From the NCBI GenBank assembly GCA_029550525.1, contig JAKPHF010000048.1, forward strand, positions 124,001 to 188,000: a DNA stretch of 64,000 bases, read 5' to 3'. The stretch comes from Planctomycetota bacterium. GTDB lineage: Bacteria; Planctomycetota; Phycisphaerae; UBA1845; PWPN01. The notes below the pieces were generated by a model. That model ran no database searches, was not told where the DNA came from, and worked only from the letters and a program-made list of their open reading frames with translations. Position numbers and translations under genes: made by a program. Shown in pieces: positions 35,313 through 44,399 of the stretch; position 1 is the first letter of the stretch, and each line of letters begins with the position of its first letter.

Positions 35313-36788
35313 ATGACACTCCGCCACCGACTGCTGCTGGTCTACCTCATCGTGGTGTTCCTCAGCGCTGCCACTGTTGGAGTGGCCATCTTCGAGTTGA
35401 ATCACGCGCACACGATTATGAGCGACCTGCAAGCCTGGAACGGACTCATGTTGAAATTTGAAAAATTAAAGCAGAGGTGGCCACCCCCGCCGGATGTGCC
35501 GCCTGAAGAGCTCGAGTACTACGACCTCAAGAGCGAGCTGGTCCATCTGTTCCGGTTTCTGGCCGCCGCCCCACCCGACGATACCGAGTCCGAAACCCTG
35601 GTCGTTCCCCGCGAACTCGCCAACCAGGTCCGCGCCAAGCTGAACGACGTCTACCGGGCCTGCGACCAGTGGGAGCGTCTACCCGCCGACCAACGCGAGC
35701 CTCAAAGCGATGCCGTGCGCCGAGCGCTCGACGGCGTCAGGGTCATCCTGGAAAGCGAATTGTCCACGCTCAACCTGAAGGCGGACACACAGTCCATCCG
35801 GACCCGCATCCTCCTGGTGATCGTCGGGTTCCTCATGCTGCTGCACGTTGTGACCATCGGGTCGCTCTTGCGGCGGTGGCTGCTTTGGCCGATGGAACGG
35901 CTGAACCGGCAGGTCGAAGCGTTGGCGCGCGATGAGGCCCCCTCCGAGCCGCTGCTGACCTCGCCGCGGGAAATGGCCCGGCTCGCGCTGGCCCTCGACC
36001 GGGCTCGACAATCACTCGGCATGCTTCGCCAGCAACTCCTGGATGCGGAACGGCTGACCGTGATCGGGCAGATGGCGGCCCAGCTGGCCCACAACCTGCG
36101 CAATCCGCTGGCCAACATCCGGGCTGCCGCGCAATTGACGCTCCGCCAGACCGACAACACCGACCGGCTGAAGGAGCGCATGACCGACATCATGGTTTCG
36201 GTAGACCGCCTCAACCGCTGGGTCATGGGCCTGATGGAAATCGCCCGGCGTGATCCGACGCTCACCAAAACCGTGGACGTCGTGCCGACCGTTCAGGAAG
36301 CCATCCAGGCCGTAGCCGGCGAACTCGCACCCAAGGAACTCGTGCTGACCACCGACGTTCCCCGCGAAGGCCTGGTGTGCGCTCACGATCCGGCTACGCT
36401 CGAGCACGCGCTGGTGGCCATGTTGGTCAACGCCATCGAGGCATCGCCCCTGGGGGGCACCATCCAGGTGCGTGTGGAGCCGGTCGAATACTCGAGCGGC
36501 ATCTCTGTGTGTCGCATTTCAGTCATCGATCAGGGCATGGGCCTGCCCCCGGACTGTCCGGACCGGATCTTCGAGTTCTCGTATTCCACCAAGCAGCGGG
36601 GGATGGGCCTGGGGCTGGCCTTGGCTCGACAGGCCCTCAAACGTCAAGGCGGAAACACGCAAGCGTTCAACAATCCCGACGGCGGCGCCACCGTCTGCGT
36701 CGAGTTGCCCAGGCAACGCGAGCCGGTTTCGCCCGGGAAGGCTGAACCGCAACCGAAGACCGTGGTATCATCGGCGGCGAGGAACTGA
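35313..36788 (+). CDS. Membrane sensor histidine kinase (NtrB/ZraS-like)
   Basis: A 491 aa two-transmembrane kinase. TM1 covers about residues 7-28 and TM2 about 164-186, enclosing a 135-residue sensor region. A HAMP-like linker and the H-box LAHNLRNPLANIR (His260) follow. The ATPase domain has the N-box MLVNAIEA, DQGMGLP and GMGLGLALARQ. The start is ATG 35313, directly before TM1; the track start adds 24 unlikely residues. The response regulator begins 3 bp after the stop, so the two are cognate. The signal sensed is unknown. The 358 bp upstream gap (34955-35312) shows no gene. Confidence 0.92.
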   Translation: MTLRHRLLLVYLIVVFLSAATVGVAIFELNHAHTIMSDLQAWNGLMLKFEKLKQRWPPPPDVPPEELEYYDLKSELVHLFRFLAAAPPDDTESETLVVPRELANQVRAKLNDVYRACDQWERLPADQREPQSDAVRRALDGVRVILESELSTLNLKADTQSIRTRILLVIVGFLMLLHVVTIGSLLRRWLLWPMERLNRQVEALARDEAPSEPLLTSPREMARLALALDRARQSLGMLRQQLLDAERLTVIGQMAAQLAHNLRNPLANIRAAAQLTLRQTDNTDRLKERMTDIMVSVDRLNRWVMGLMEIARRDPTLTKTVDVVPTVQEAIQAVAGELAPKELVLTTDVPREGLVCAHDPATLEHALVAMLVNAIEASPLGGTIQVRVEPVEYSSGISVCRISVIDQGMGLPPDCPDRIFEFSYSTKQRGMGLGLALARQALKRQGGNTQAFNNPDGGATVCVELPRQREPVSPGKAEPQPKTVVSSAARN

Positions 36789-36791
36789 TCG

Positions 36792-38192
36792 ATGCCCAAA
36801 TTGCTGATTGTCGAGGACGAGATAAGTCTCGCCCGTTCCATGGGCGACGCCCTCAGTGGCAACGGCCACGAAGTCCGCCTGGTGCACGTAGGCGAGCGGG
36901 TCATGTCCGCGTTTCGCGAGTTCGCACCGCACCTGGTGCTGCTCGATCTTCGGCTCGGAGGCGTGAACGGGCTCGATCTGCTCCAACAGATGAAGGCCGA
37001 AGCTCCTGACACCGAAGCCATCGTCATTACCGCCTACGGCAGTGTCGAGGTCGCCGTCGATGCCATGAAACACGGCGCGGCCGAGTTTCTGACCAAACCC
37101 GTCGATCTGGACGTCTTGTCCGTGGCCATCGAGCGGGTCTGGTCCTCGTCGCAAGCGCGACGGCGGCTCGAACAGTTCCGCAACGTGCAGGCGGGCCAGC
37201 TCAAGCAGATCCAGATCCTGGGCGAGTCGCCGGAAATGCAGGCGGTGCGACGCCAGATCGACCGGCTGATCCACCGCGCGGCGGCAGCCACGACCGACAT
37301 GCCCGCCATTCTCCTGACGGGCGAAACGGGCACGGGCAAAGATTTGGTCGCCAATTACATTCATGCGGCCATGCCTCATCGCAGCGGGCCCTTTGTGGCG
37401 CTGAATTGCAGCGCCGTCCCCCGCGAGTTGTTCGAGTCCGAGTTGTTCGGGCACCAGCGCGGCGCCTTCAGCGGCGCGACCGCCGACAAGCCCGGCCTGT
37501 TCGAGACCGCCGACGGCGGGACGCTGTTCCTCGACGAGGTCGGCGATCTGCCCGCCGAGCTCCAGCCCAAACTGTTGCGGGCCCTCGAGACGCGAACCGT
37601 CCGCCGCGTCGGCGAGACCCGAAGCCGTTCGTTCGATCTGCTCCTCATCGCCGCCACCAATCGCGACCTGGAAGCGCAGGTCGCCGCCGGCAAGTTCCGC
37701 CAGGACCTGTACTACCGACTCAAAGTGGTCACCATCGAACTGCCCCCGCTTCGGGATCGCGTCGATGACGTGACCCTCCTGGCCACGCACTTTCTGAACC
37801 AACTGGCCATCAAGTACGACGTGCCCGGCCTGAAGCTCTCGGAAGCCGCATTGGAGACCCTCAACCAGTACTCATGGCCGGGAAATGTTAGGGAACTGCA
37901 GCATGCACTCGAGAGCGCCACGCTGACCATCGCAGGATCCGTCATCGAGCCCAACGACCTGCCCATGCCCACCATGGTGGATCCCGTGCGGCGGGCCATG
38001 CGGGCACTCGAACACGATCGCCCTATCAACCTCGAGGAGGTGGAAAAGGAGTTGATCCAGCAGGCCATGCGGCGGACGGGAGGAAACGTCTCGGCAGCCG
38101 CTCGGCTCCTGTCCATTGGCCGCGAGGCCCTGCGGTACCGGCTGGCCAAGTTCGGGCTCTCCCCCGAACGCGGCGAGAACGACGCCAAGTAG
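36792..38192 (+). CDS. Sigma54-dependent response regulator (NtrC family)
   Basis: A 466 aa three-domain activator. The receiver has Asp52 (LLDLRLG). The AAA+ domain has Walker A GETGTGKD (about 177-184) and the sigma54-contact loop GAFSGA (224-229). The Fis-type C-terminal helix-turn-helix contains TGGNVSAAARLLSIGREALR. It is translated with the kinase just upstream. A good sigma54 promoter and paired repeats lie 65-170 bp after its stop, before the prepilin gene, which is a probable target. Confidence 0.95.
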   Translation: MPKLLIVEDEISLARSMGDALSGNGHEVRLVHVGERVMSAFREFAPHLVLLDLRLGGVNGLDLLQQMKAEAPDTEAIVITAYGSVEVAVDAMKHGAAEFLTKPVDLDVLSVAIERVWSSSQARRRLEQFRNVQAGQLKQIQILGESPEMQAVRRQIDRLIHRAAAATTDMPAILLTGETGTGKDLVANYIHAAMPHRSGPFVALNCSAVPRELFESELFGHQRGAFSGATADKPGLFETADGGTLFLDEVGDLPAELQPKLLRALETRTVRRVGETRSRSFDLLLIAATNRDLEAQVAAGKFRQDLYYRLKVVTIELPPLRDRVDDVTLLATHFLNQLAIKYDVPGLKLSEAALETLNQYSWPGNVRELQHALESATLTIAGSVIEPNDLPMPTMVDPVRRAMRALEHDRPINLEEVEKELIQQAMRRTGGNVSAAARLLSIGREALRYRLAKFGLSPERGENDAK

Positions 38193-38258
38193 GACTCAGC
38201 CGGCGATCGCCTCCGGCAGAGCCACGAGGCGACCCGCGACCCCGGCCGCATCTGATTG

Positions 38259-38289
38259 GTTCATTTCAACCAGTGCTCTGTTCATTTCA
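38259..38289 (+). promoter_or_regulatory. Candidate activator-binding repeats upstream of the sigma54 promoter
   Basis: Two GTTCATTTCA copies start 21 bp apart (38259 and 38280), two helical turns. The first sits in the palindrome TGGTTCATTTCAACCA. They lie 55-85 bp before the -24 element, a usual enhancer distance for NtrC-type activators. Confidence 0.5.
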
Positions 38290-38343
38290 CGGCCGTCCGG
38301 ACTCGGCTGACCGGCCGGCCGCCCCGGCAGCCGAGTTCGGGCG

Positions 38344-38360
38344 TTGGCATGTCGGTTGCA
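38344..38360 (+). promoter_or_regulatory. Sigma54 (-24/-12) promoter
   Basis: TTGGCATGTCGGTTGCA matches the TGGCACG-N4-TTGCA consensus, with invariant GG and GC exactly 10 bp apart. Transcription would start near 38371, giving a leader of about 100 nt before the prepilin ATG at 38471. Confidence 0.75.
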
Positions 38361-38470
38361 GGGAATGAGTTGACCAGACGGACGGCTGGTGCGGGTCGCG
38401 GACTTGTGAAACGTCGGCTGCTCCGGTACCATCCGAGCCCGAATCTCTAGTCTTCTTTGGAGGAAAAACC

Positions 38471-39643
38471 ATGTTCAGGCGCCCAAGTGCAGGTAACAGC
38501 CGGACCACCCGCGGCTTTACCCTCATCGAACTGCTGGTGGTTGTCGCGATCATCGCCCTGCTGATCAGCATTCTTCTTCCCTCGCTTCAAAAAGCCCGCG
38601 AGATTTCGCGGCGAACGGCCTGTGGCGCCAACCTGGGTGGCTTCGGTCGCGCGGCATTGACGTACGCCGAAGTCAACAAGGGCGTTCTGCCGTCGTCTGA
38701 CCACAACCCCACTGTATCCACCACAGCTCAGGGCACCGTCTCCGGTCAAACCGCCACGTTGGTCGGCTACAACCGTGCCTTCCGGGATCGCCGCACCGCC
38801 ACTGACTCGATCGCCAACACGAACGACGGCAGCAACACGCGCGGCTGGTTCAAACTGCTAAGAGGCGGCAAGAACGCGTACCTCAAGGGCAAGCAGCTCA
38901 TCTGCCAGAGCACCCGGCAATTGCGGCATAATCCGGAAGGCACCAGAGCCACAATCATCTCCGGCAGCGGTAAGGAAATCCAAGCTTACGACTTTGACGG
39001 CGGGCTCAGCGAAGATGGCCCTGCTCCTGCCCGTAATCCTACCCCCGGAACGGAAATGGCCGAATTCAGTTATTCCTTCGCGGTCACTTTGAAGAACGGC
39101 GGTCCCGGCGGCGCCAATTCGGGTGAGGTCTGGGGCCACATCCTCACGAATACCCAAGACCCGGGCAAGGCGATCGCGGCCGATCGCAACCCCTACTCGA
39201 ACCACATTGAGCCGCGCCGCAAGCTCACAGATATCACTCGCGACGGAGCGACGTTTGTGATCGGCGGCTACGGGCATTACCAGTACAAGCCAGACAAGCT
39301 GTCGTCCGACATGCAGGGCTTCAACCCTCCTCCCATCCCACAGAACGATGACGACTACCAGACCATCCTCCGCACCAAGAAGACCGTCAACTCCCGCAAC
39401 CACAAACAGGAAGGTCAGAACGTCTGCTACCTCGACGGCCATGCCAAGTGGGCCAACAATCCCAAGGTGGGTGTGGACGACGACAGCATTTGGAGCAACT
39501 GGGTCTACGACCCCCGCAGTCCTCAAGGCTTCAAAGTCAACAAGGATCGACTGCCCTACGACGCTCAGCCTCCGAGCGGCGAGACCTATGGCACCATGCG
39601 AGCCAAGAGCAACTGGGCAACCGATTCGGTGCTGATCCCATAA
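38471..39643 (+). CDS. Prepilin-like protein with type II secretion/type IV pilin N-terminus
   Basis: A 390 aa pseudopilin-like protein. The class III signal is [19 protein letters not shown]: prepilin peptidase would cut after Gly15, with Phe16 as the new N-terminus and Glu20 at mature position 5. The large globular part ends in [15 protein letters not shown], the DGH motif common in the big planctomycete pseudopilin families. TTGGAGG stands before ATG 38471. A sigma54 promoter precedes it and a strong terminator follows, so it is a single-gene unit. It is probably a surface or periplasmic filament component. Confidence 0.9.
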   Translation: MFRRPSAGNSRTTRGFTLIELLVVVAIIALLISILLPSLQKAREISRRTACGANLGGFGRAALTYAEVNKGVLPSSDHNPTVSTTAQGTVSGQTATLVGYNRAFRDRRTATDSIANTNDGSNTRGWFKLLRGGKNAYLKGKQLICQSTRQLRHNPEGTRATIISGSGKEIQAYDFDGGLSEDGPAPARNPTPGTEMAEFSYSFAVTLKNGGPGGANSGEVWGHILTNTQDPGKAIAADRNPYSNHIEPRRKLTDITRDGATFVIGGYGHYQYKPDKLSSDMQGFNPPPIPQNDDDYQTILRTKKTVNSRNHKQEGQNVCYLDGHAKWANNPKVGVDDDSIWSNWVYDPRSPQGFKVNKDRLPYDAQPPSGETYGTMRAKSNWATDSVLIP

Positions 39644-39678
39644 TCCCGCAGCTCGAGCTCGAGCAACACAAATACGAA

Positions 39679-39715
39679 GGGAGCACTCGGATGTCCGAGT
39701 GCTCCCTTTTCTATT
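39679..39715 (+). terminator. Rho-independent terminator after the prepilin gene
   Basis: GGGAGCACTCGG pairs perfectly with CCGAGTGCTCCC around a 4 nt loop, followed by TTTTCTATT. It is the clearest intrinsic terminator in the window and also lies at the 3' end of the convergent gene at 39749. Confidence 0.9.
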
Positions 39716-39748
39716 AGGATCCATGCCGAGACGCTGATCGCAACCGCG

Positions 39749-40069
39749 TCAGCGGTCTTGAGAATCGTCGAACTCATCCGATTCGTCGTGATCGAGCTTC
39801 CACGCGTCCGCGTCTTCCATCTCCTCGATCTCGCGCTGCATGTGCCGGAACATCTTCTCCTGCAACGGGGCCAGCCGCTTGTACATCTCCACCGTCGCCT
39901 GATACGACCGCACCATCACATCCAGCTTCACCGCCATCATGTCGAGCTTGAAGAGCTGCCACTTCACCAGGCACTCCGGCTCCTTGATGGTGGATAGCGG
40001 ATTGCACGTGAAGCTGATCTGACCGTCGCTGCCGCGGACGCAGTATTCGCAGTTGCTGCATTGGAGCAT
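39749..40069 (-). CDS. Small Cys-rich hypothetical protein with acidic C-terminus
   Basis: A 106 aa protein with no recognised family. The N-terminus is MLQCSNCEYCVRG with further Cys residues (FTCNPL, PECLVKW), giving a likely zinc or Fe-S knuckle. The middle is helical, possibly coiled coil. The tail is strongly acidic (DHDESDEFDDSQ). I chose ATG 40069 so that the protein begins at the Cys motif. Cysteine spacing and normal codon use support a real gene. Confidence 0.65.
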   Translation of the reverse strand: MLQCSNCEYCVRGSDGQISFTCNPLSTIKEPECLVKWQLFKLDMMAVKLDVMVRSYQATVEMYKRLAPLQEKMFRHMQREIEEMEDADAWKLDHDESDEFDDSQDR

Positions 40070-40205
40070 GCGGGCAGCATAACCCAAACGGCGGGGGGAA
40101 CCAAGAACACTGTAACGAACGGATTGGCCAGAACCGCGAGGCCGGGCGAACCGATCGCGATGGAGCGGGAGCCTCCTGCCGCCGCGAATCCCGGGCCGGC
40201 GGCCC

Positions 40206-40589
40206 TCAGTAAACGAAGTTGGGCACGGTACGCTCGATGCTGCTGCCGTCGCCCTCCAGCTGGTGCTCGATCGCCCGCCGATAGGCGGGCTCCTTCTCGG
40301 CCCAGTGCTCGAATTCCTGCTCGATCAGATTGCCAATGATCGTTACGTTCCGAGCCGCGGCCTCCTGGTCACGCCGGTAGCGCTCATCAATCATGCGCCC
40401 GGTCCACGCCAGGTTGTCCGACCGGTGGTCATCCAGACTACCGACGATCTTCAGGCTGCGGTTCATGGCCGCTTCCCGGGTCTCGCGAGCGCGCTGCATG
40501 GCTGGGGTTTCGCAGCCGCCCGCCAGCCCCAACACCAGCGCCGCGCCTCCCAGCCAAACCGACATCAGCCGTATTCCCGGTCGCATCAT
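40206..40589 (-). CDS. Hypothetical lipoprotein
   Basis: A 127 aa exported protein. The signal WLGGAALVLGLAGGC ends in a lipobox Cys. The mature part is charged and helical (RARETREAAMNRSLKIV). No family was recognised. The start at ATG 40589 (MMRPGIRLM) places the signal at the N-terminus; the track ORF is 23 codons longer. It is divergent from the ECF sigma operon. Confidence 0.65.
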   Translation of the reverse strand: MMRPGIRLMSVWLGGAALVLGLAGGCETPAMQRARETREAAMNRSLKIVGSLDDHRSDNLAWTGRMIDERYRRDQEAAARNVTIIGNLIEQEFEHWAEKEPAYRRAIEHQLEGDGSSIERTVPNFVY

Positions 40590-40816
40590 GTTCCGCCCCG
40601 CCCAGTTTCTGTCGCCTGTCGCCGGTTCGCCCCTGGGCGCCGGCCGGTTTACCGCCACTCGCCCCGAGCCACACCGGCAGCCAGCTCACCTTACCTGATA
40701 CGCGGCACGCCATCCAGCGGTCGCAGATGGGCCGCGACCAGGCGCCGTGAGGCCATCCTGCGCCGGCAATCGCAATTTTGTTCCAGCCGCTGCGTTAGTA
40801 CCATATGGGAGCCGGA

Positions 40817-41428
40817 ATGGACCCGACCGAACTGACGCACGTGATCTCGCGAGCCCAGGCGGGCGAGGCCGCTGCTTTCGACGCGCTCGTCGATACGTAC
40901 GGCCCGCGGCTGTACGGCTACTTTTATCGGGCATCCGGCCGGCGAACCGATGCCGAGGATCTGCTGCAGGAAACGTTCGTTCGTCTCGTGAGCATGCTCG
41001 GCCAATACGCTCACGACGGTAGATTCGAGTCCTGGCTCTTCCGGATCGCCACCAATCTGATCCGGGACCGGATTCGCCGCAGCCGGGCTTCTCGCGAGTC
41101 GTCGCTGATATCGGCGGACGAGCGGCAGGACGAAATTCAACGCGATCGCCGCCTCGACCCGGACGGCGATCGGGAGCGTTCTCCCGTGGATCGCCTGGCC
41201 ACGGCCGAGCAGTTGGACGAACTGGGCCGGGCCATTCAGCAACTACCCGAGCAGGAGCGCATGGTCATCCTTCTGAGGCACTTCTCGCAGATGTCGTTTC
41301 GCGAGATCGCCGATCTGATGGAAGCGCCTTTGGGAACGACACTGGCTCGCGCCCACCGGGGACTGGCTCGGCTGCGCGAGTTGATGACCACCGACGACGG
41401 TGTACGACCGGCCCGACCCGACAGGTGA
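40817..41428 (+). CDS. ECF-type RNA polymerase sigma factor
   Basis: A 203 aa sigma70-family factor. Region 2 runs from AFDALVDTYGPRLYGYFYRA through DAEDLLQETFVRL. Region 4 contains LPEQERMVILLRHFSQMSFREIADLM and a recognition helix (LGTTLARAHRGLARLRELM). ATG 40817 is preceded by GGAG at 5 bp. It leads a three-gene operon with a probable membrane anti-sigma factor and a secreted coiled-coil protein, so it likely responds to an envelope signal. Confidence 0.92.
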   Translation: MDPTELTHVISRAQAGEAAAFDALVDTYGPRLYGYFYRASGRRTDAEDLLQETFVRLVSMLGQYAHDGRFESWLFRIATNLIRDRIRRSRASRESSLISADERQDEIQRDRRLDPDGDRERSPVDRLATAEQLDELGRAIQQLPEQERMVILLRHFSQMSFREIADLMEAPLGTTLARAHRGLARLRELMTTDDGVRPARPDR

Positions 41429-41432
41429 TGAA

Positions 41433-42038
41433 ATGCCACATTCCACTCACATCCCGGATCTCGAAAAGCAGGTGGACACGCTGATCGGCGGTCTGAAGGT
41501 GGAACTCGACCGCCCCCAGCCCAATCCCGCCGTGCTGGCCCGCGTGAAAGCGGCGGTGCGCCACGAACTCAATGAGCGATGGCTGGACCAGTATCCATCG
41601 CCCCAACCCAGCCGCAAAGCCTTGCACCGCGTCCGGCTCGCGGTCCGCGAGGAACTGGCCCGTTCAGGGCCGGCCCGCCGTCGCACCTCGCTGTTTTCGG
41701 GTGGGTGGGCTGCGGCGGCCATGATGGCCCTCTGCGTCGGCCTCATTCAGCAGATCGGATATCTGCAACCGGTATCCGTTCCCGATAGCAACGCTGCATG
41801 GGCCCAGGCTGCTCAGACCCACGTTGAGCTCTTTGTCGAGACGGTCCAGTTGGCCATGAGCACGGACGACTTCAGCCACTCCGTCCTCGACGAGCTTGGA
41901 GAGATCAGGCAGAGCCTCACGGGACTGTCCGATCGCAGTGCGACGCAGGATGTTCTGGACGAGCTGGACAGCGCCATGTGGCAAATCCTCGACGACCAGG
42001 ACGGTGACGAGTCGCGGCAGACAAGGAGGGTGGGATGA
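41433..42038 (+). CDS. Probable membrane anti-sigma factor
   Basis: A 201 aa protein with one transmembrane segment (about residues 89-107, GGWAAAAMMALCVGLIQQIG), a charged cytoplasmic N-terminal part and an external C-terminal part. It starts 4 bp after the sigma gene stop and overlaps the next gene by 4 bp (ATGA). The position and topology indicate an anti-sigma factor. No zinc-binding HxxxCxxC motif is present, so it is not a ZAS-type protein. Confidence 0.7.
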   Translation: MPHSTHIPDLEKQVDTLIGGLKVELDRPQPNPAVLARVKAAVRHELNERWLDQYPSPQPSRKALHRVRLAVREELARSGPARRRTSLFSGGWAAAAMMALCVGLIQQIGYLQPVSVPDSNAAWAQAAQTHVELFVETVQLAMSTDDFSHSVLDELGEIRQSLTGLSDRSATQDVLDELDSAMWQILDDQDGDESRQTRRVG

Positions 42039-42868
42039 GCCACCAACGCTTTCCACTCTTGGCCAGACGGATCGTAGCCGCTTACTTGCTGACCGTGCCT
42101 TTTGGCTGGGCCACAAATGCCGACGACAACAGGCCCGCTTGGGCAGACTCCAGGCCGGCGGAGGTCATGCCCTTTGGACCGCCGCCGGAATCACCAGATG
42201 TGGGACCGCTACCCGGCCCACCCGAAGACCACCCACCCTTGCCCGGTCCGCCCGGCCACGGTCTTGGCGTGCGCGGCGGCCCCGGCGGCCGGCGCCTGGG
42301 ACCGGGCGGCCCCGGACGCGGCCCCCAAGGAGGACCCGATGACGGCAGCCAGCTTCGGCCGGACGAAATCGACGAGTTCCTCGACTTCGCTCGCCAGCAC
42401 TTTCCGCCGCTGCACGACCAGTTGGCCAGGGCGCGCCGCGAGGATCCCCGGCTGTTCCGCCAGATGCTGCGGCAGATCGGCCCTCCCATGACGCGGCTCA
42501 TGCGACTATGGCGCGATGACCCGGTCGAGGCTGAGCGGATCATCCAAATTCAGCAAATCGAAATGCGCATCCGTGAACAGCACCGGAAATTCCAATCGCT
42601 CCGCAGCGAGGCGGAGAAGAACGCTGTTCGCGCGGAAATTCGAGAACTCCTCGAAAAGCGGTTCAGACTCCGGCTGCAGCGGCTCGAGAACGAGGTGGCC
42701 GATTTGCGCCGCCGGTTGGACGAACAGACCGCCCGCCTGGCCGAGCAGAATCGTAACCGGGATCGCCTGGTGGAAGAGGAACTGGACCGCTTGCTGGAAG
42801 GGAAACCATGGGACCGCGGACCGCGAAGGAACAGGCCGCCCTCAGCCGAATCCCGACCGGCGAACTGA
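42035..42868 (+). CDS. Secreted Pro/Gly-rich coiled-coil protein of the sigma operon
   Basis: A 277 aa exported protein. A signal sequence (about 1-29) precedes a Pro/Gly-rich stretch (PGPPEDHPPLPGPPGHG, GGPGGRRLGPGGPGRG). About 150 helical residues follow, with long Glu/Arg/Leu heptads (RRRLDEQTARLAEQNRNRD). Its layout recalls periplasmic sensor partners such as Spy/CpxP/CnrX proteins, but no family motif was seen. It is translationally coupled (ATGA) to the anti-sigma gene and probably helps sense envelope stress or metal. Confidence 0.7.
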   Translation: MSHQRFPLLARRIVAAYLLTVPFGWATNADDNRPAWADSRPAEVMPFGPPPESPDVGPLPGPPEDHPPLPGPPGHGLGVRGGPGGRRLGPGGPGRGPQGGPDDGSQLRPDEIDEFLDFARQHFPPLHDQLARARREDPRLFRQMLRQIGPPMTRLMRLWRDDPVEAERIIQIQQIEMRIREQHRKFQSLRSEAEKNAVRAEIRELLEKRFRLRLQRLENEVADLRRRLDEQTARLAEQNRNRDRLVEEELDRLLEGKPWDRGPRRNRPPSAESRPAN

Positions 42869-42916
42869 AGAGTCATAATTACGGCACCAAAAAAACAGGA
42901 GTCGGAAGAGAGGAAT

Positions 42917-42960
42917 CAGAAGACAGGAGCCAGGAGACAGAAGTCCTGTCTTCTGTCTCC
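42917..42960. repeat. 27-bp repeat with two alternative hairpins between convergent genes
   Basis: CAGAAGACAGGAGCCAGGAG and its continuation (42917-42943) can pair in two exclusive ways: 42918-42928 with 42944-42954, or 42933-42943 with 42950-42960, each an 11 bp perfect stem. The second is followed by TTCTCTTCTC and may terminate the sigma operon. The reverse complement recurs at 58927-58953 with one mismatch. Confidence 0.75.
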
Positions 42961-42968
42961 TTCTCTTC

Positions 42969-43412
42969 TCACTCCGCATCCCAGTCGCTGCCCACGGGCT
43001 GACGGCCTTTCGCCCCCGCGTCGATTTCGTGCCACCAACTGATTTTCTCTTCGCCCAACATCCAGCAGAGCAGGACGTCGCGGCCGTTATGCCGAGCCGG
43101 AAAATCCACCAGGCCGTTGGCGTAGTCCTTGAGTTCACAACCGATTTCTTCCAGCTCTTCGCGCAGAGCGGAAAGTCGATCCGTCACCTGGATGTAACGG
43201 CCCCGAGCTTCCTCGGCTCGAGCGGTGTCACCCTCCGCTTCATGCAAACGGCAGCTCGAATGCAACTCGCGCAGTCGGCCGTACTCACGCACGATATCCG
43301 CTACGATGCGCCGTACCAGCGTTAAAGAACGATTTGCTTCAGCCAGGGAAAAACGCTTGCGGCACGACAGTGCGGATGAATCAGGGAGCGAGATGGCCTC
43401 GAATGCATCCAT
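42969..43412 (-). CDS. DUF2203 family protein
   Basis: A 147 aa cytoplasmic protein with the DUF2203 pattern: KRFSLAEANRSLTLVRRIV at the start, a helical middle, then ELKDYANGLVDFPARHNGRD and CWMLGEEKISWWHEIDAG. Function unknown. GAGAGGAG stands 7 bp before ATG 43412. The upstream 234 bp gap to the next gene shows no feature. Confidence 0.88.
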   Translation of the reverse strand: MDAFEAISLPDSSALSCRKRFSLAEANRSLTLVRRIVADIVREYGRLRELHSSCRLHEAEGDTARAEEARGRYIQVTDRLSALREELEEIGCELKDYANGLVDFPARHNGRDVLLCWMLGEEKISWWHEIDAGAKGRQPVGSDWDAE

Positions 43413-43646
43413 GAAAAAACTCCTCTCGCACCGTACTGCAGGATGGGTGGCAAAGCGGCGAACAACCGCTCAGCCCGGAAGTGAAGCCTCGTTCTCCACC
43501 TCCACTGCTGAGGCTACCAAAGGGGTTCGGGCAAGTCAACGTGAGCGGGAGTTGCACTCCATCGCGCCGCCGTACGCCGGCCGATAAAATCCGCTCATCG
43601 GATCGCGGGAGCGCCGTGAAGCATCATGGAGAAATGCGAAACGGCT

Positions 43647-44267
43647 TCAAGCGCCGCCTTGTTGAAGCAGCATGAGGACCATCAGGCCTTGGCAAACCAC
43701 GATTAGTGCGCCGATCAGGCAAGCCGCGCCCGCTTTGACATAGTGTCGCTCATCGGCGATGAACGATCGCAACGCAAGAGCCAGCGCCGCGATTCCGCAC
43801 AGAATGCCGACGGCCAGTGTCGTCACCGCCGCGGGACTCACCGGCGCCTTGCCGCCCATCATGATTTGCTGAGCCGCTCGCTGCAGTTGTTCCGGCGCGG
43901 CATTCTCGCCAACCTGGCGAATCGCGGCCTCGTACAGCCCGACCCACCAGAGCATGGTGCCCGCGAACGCCAACACCGCCGCGAAGATCGCCAGCATCAG
44001 TGCCCAACCCGCGCTACTGACACCGCCTCCCGTTGAACGAGGCGGCGGGCCATAGACCTGTTCCGCCGGACGACCGATCGGGGGAGGAGGCGGCGCGAAT
44101 GCACCGCTCGCCGGTGAAGCAACTGGTACATCGCCCGGCGGCCAAGTGCTTTCTCGCGGCGCCGTCACCACGCGCCGGCAATACGGACACGCCACCGCTT
44201 GACCGCCCCAGTTGTCATCCACTTCGATAGGCTGCTGACAGGAGGGACACGAGAATCGGATGGCCAT
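43647..44267 (-). CDS. Zinc-ribbon membrane protein, hypothetical
   Basis: A 206 aa protein. The N-terminal zinc ribbon (CPSCQQPIEVDD, CPYCRRVV) is followed by a Pro-rich linker and three to four transmembrane segments (ALMLAIFAAVLAFAGTMLWW; TLAVGILCGIAALALAL; LIGALIVVCQGLMVLML). GGAG lies 5 bp before ATG 44267. Such ribbon-plus-membrane proteins are common in planctomycetes and have no known function. Confidence 0.7.
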   Translation of the reverse strand: MAIRFSCPSCQQPIEVDDNWGGQAVACPYCRRVVTAPRESTWPPGDVPVASPASGAFAPPPPPIGRPAEQVYGPPPRSTGGGVSSAGWALMLAIFAAVLAFAGTMLWWVGLYEAAIRQVGENAAPEQLQRAAQQIMMGGKAPVSPAAVTTLAVGILCGIAALALALRSFIADERHYVKAGAACLIGALIVVCQGLMVLMLLQQGGA

Positions 44268-44399
44268 GACTGCTCCACATCACCGGCGAACGACGCAGCG
44301 CCTTGAACGCAACTGAACTTCCTCGGTAATGCCTGGGATCATACGCGCACTTGGGGCGCGCGACAAGATGAGACGCACTGTCGGTGCCAGTCGTGCAGA

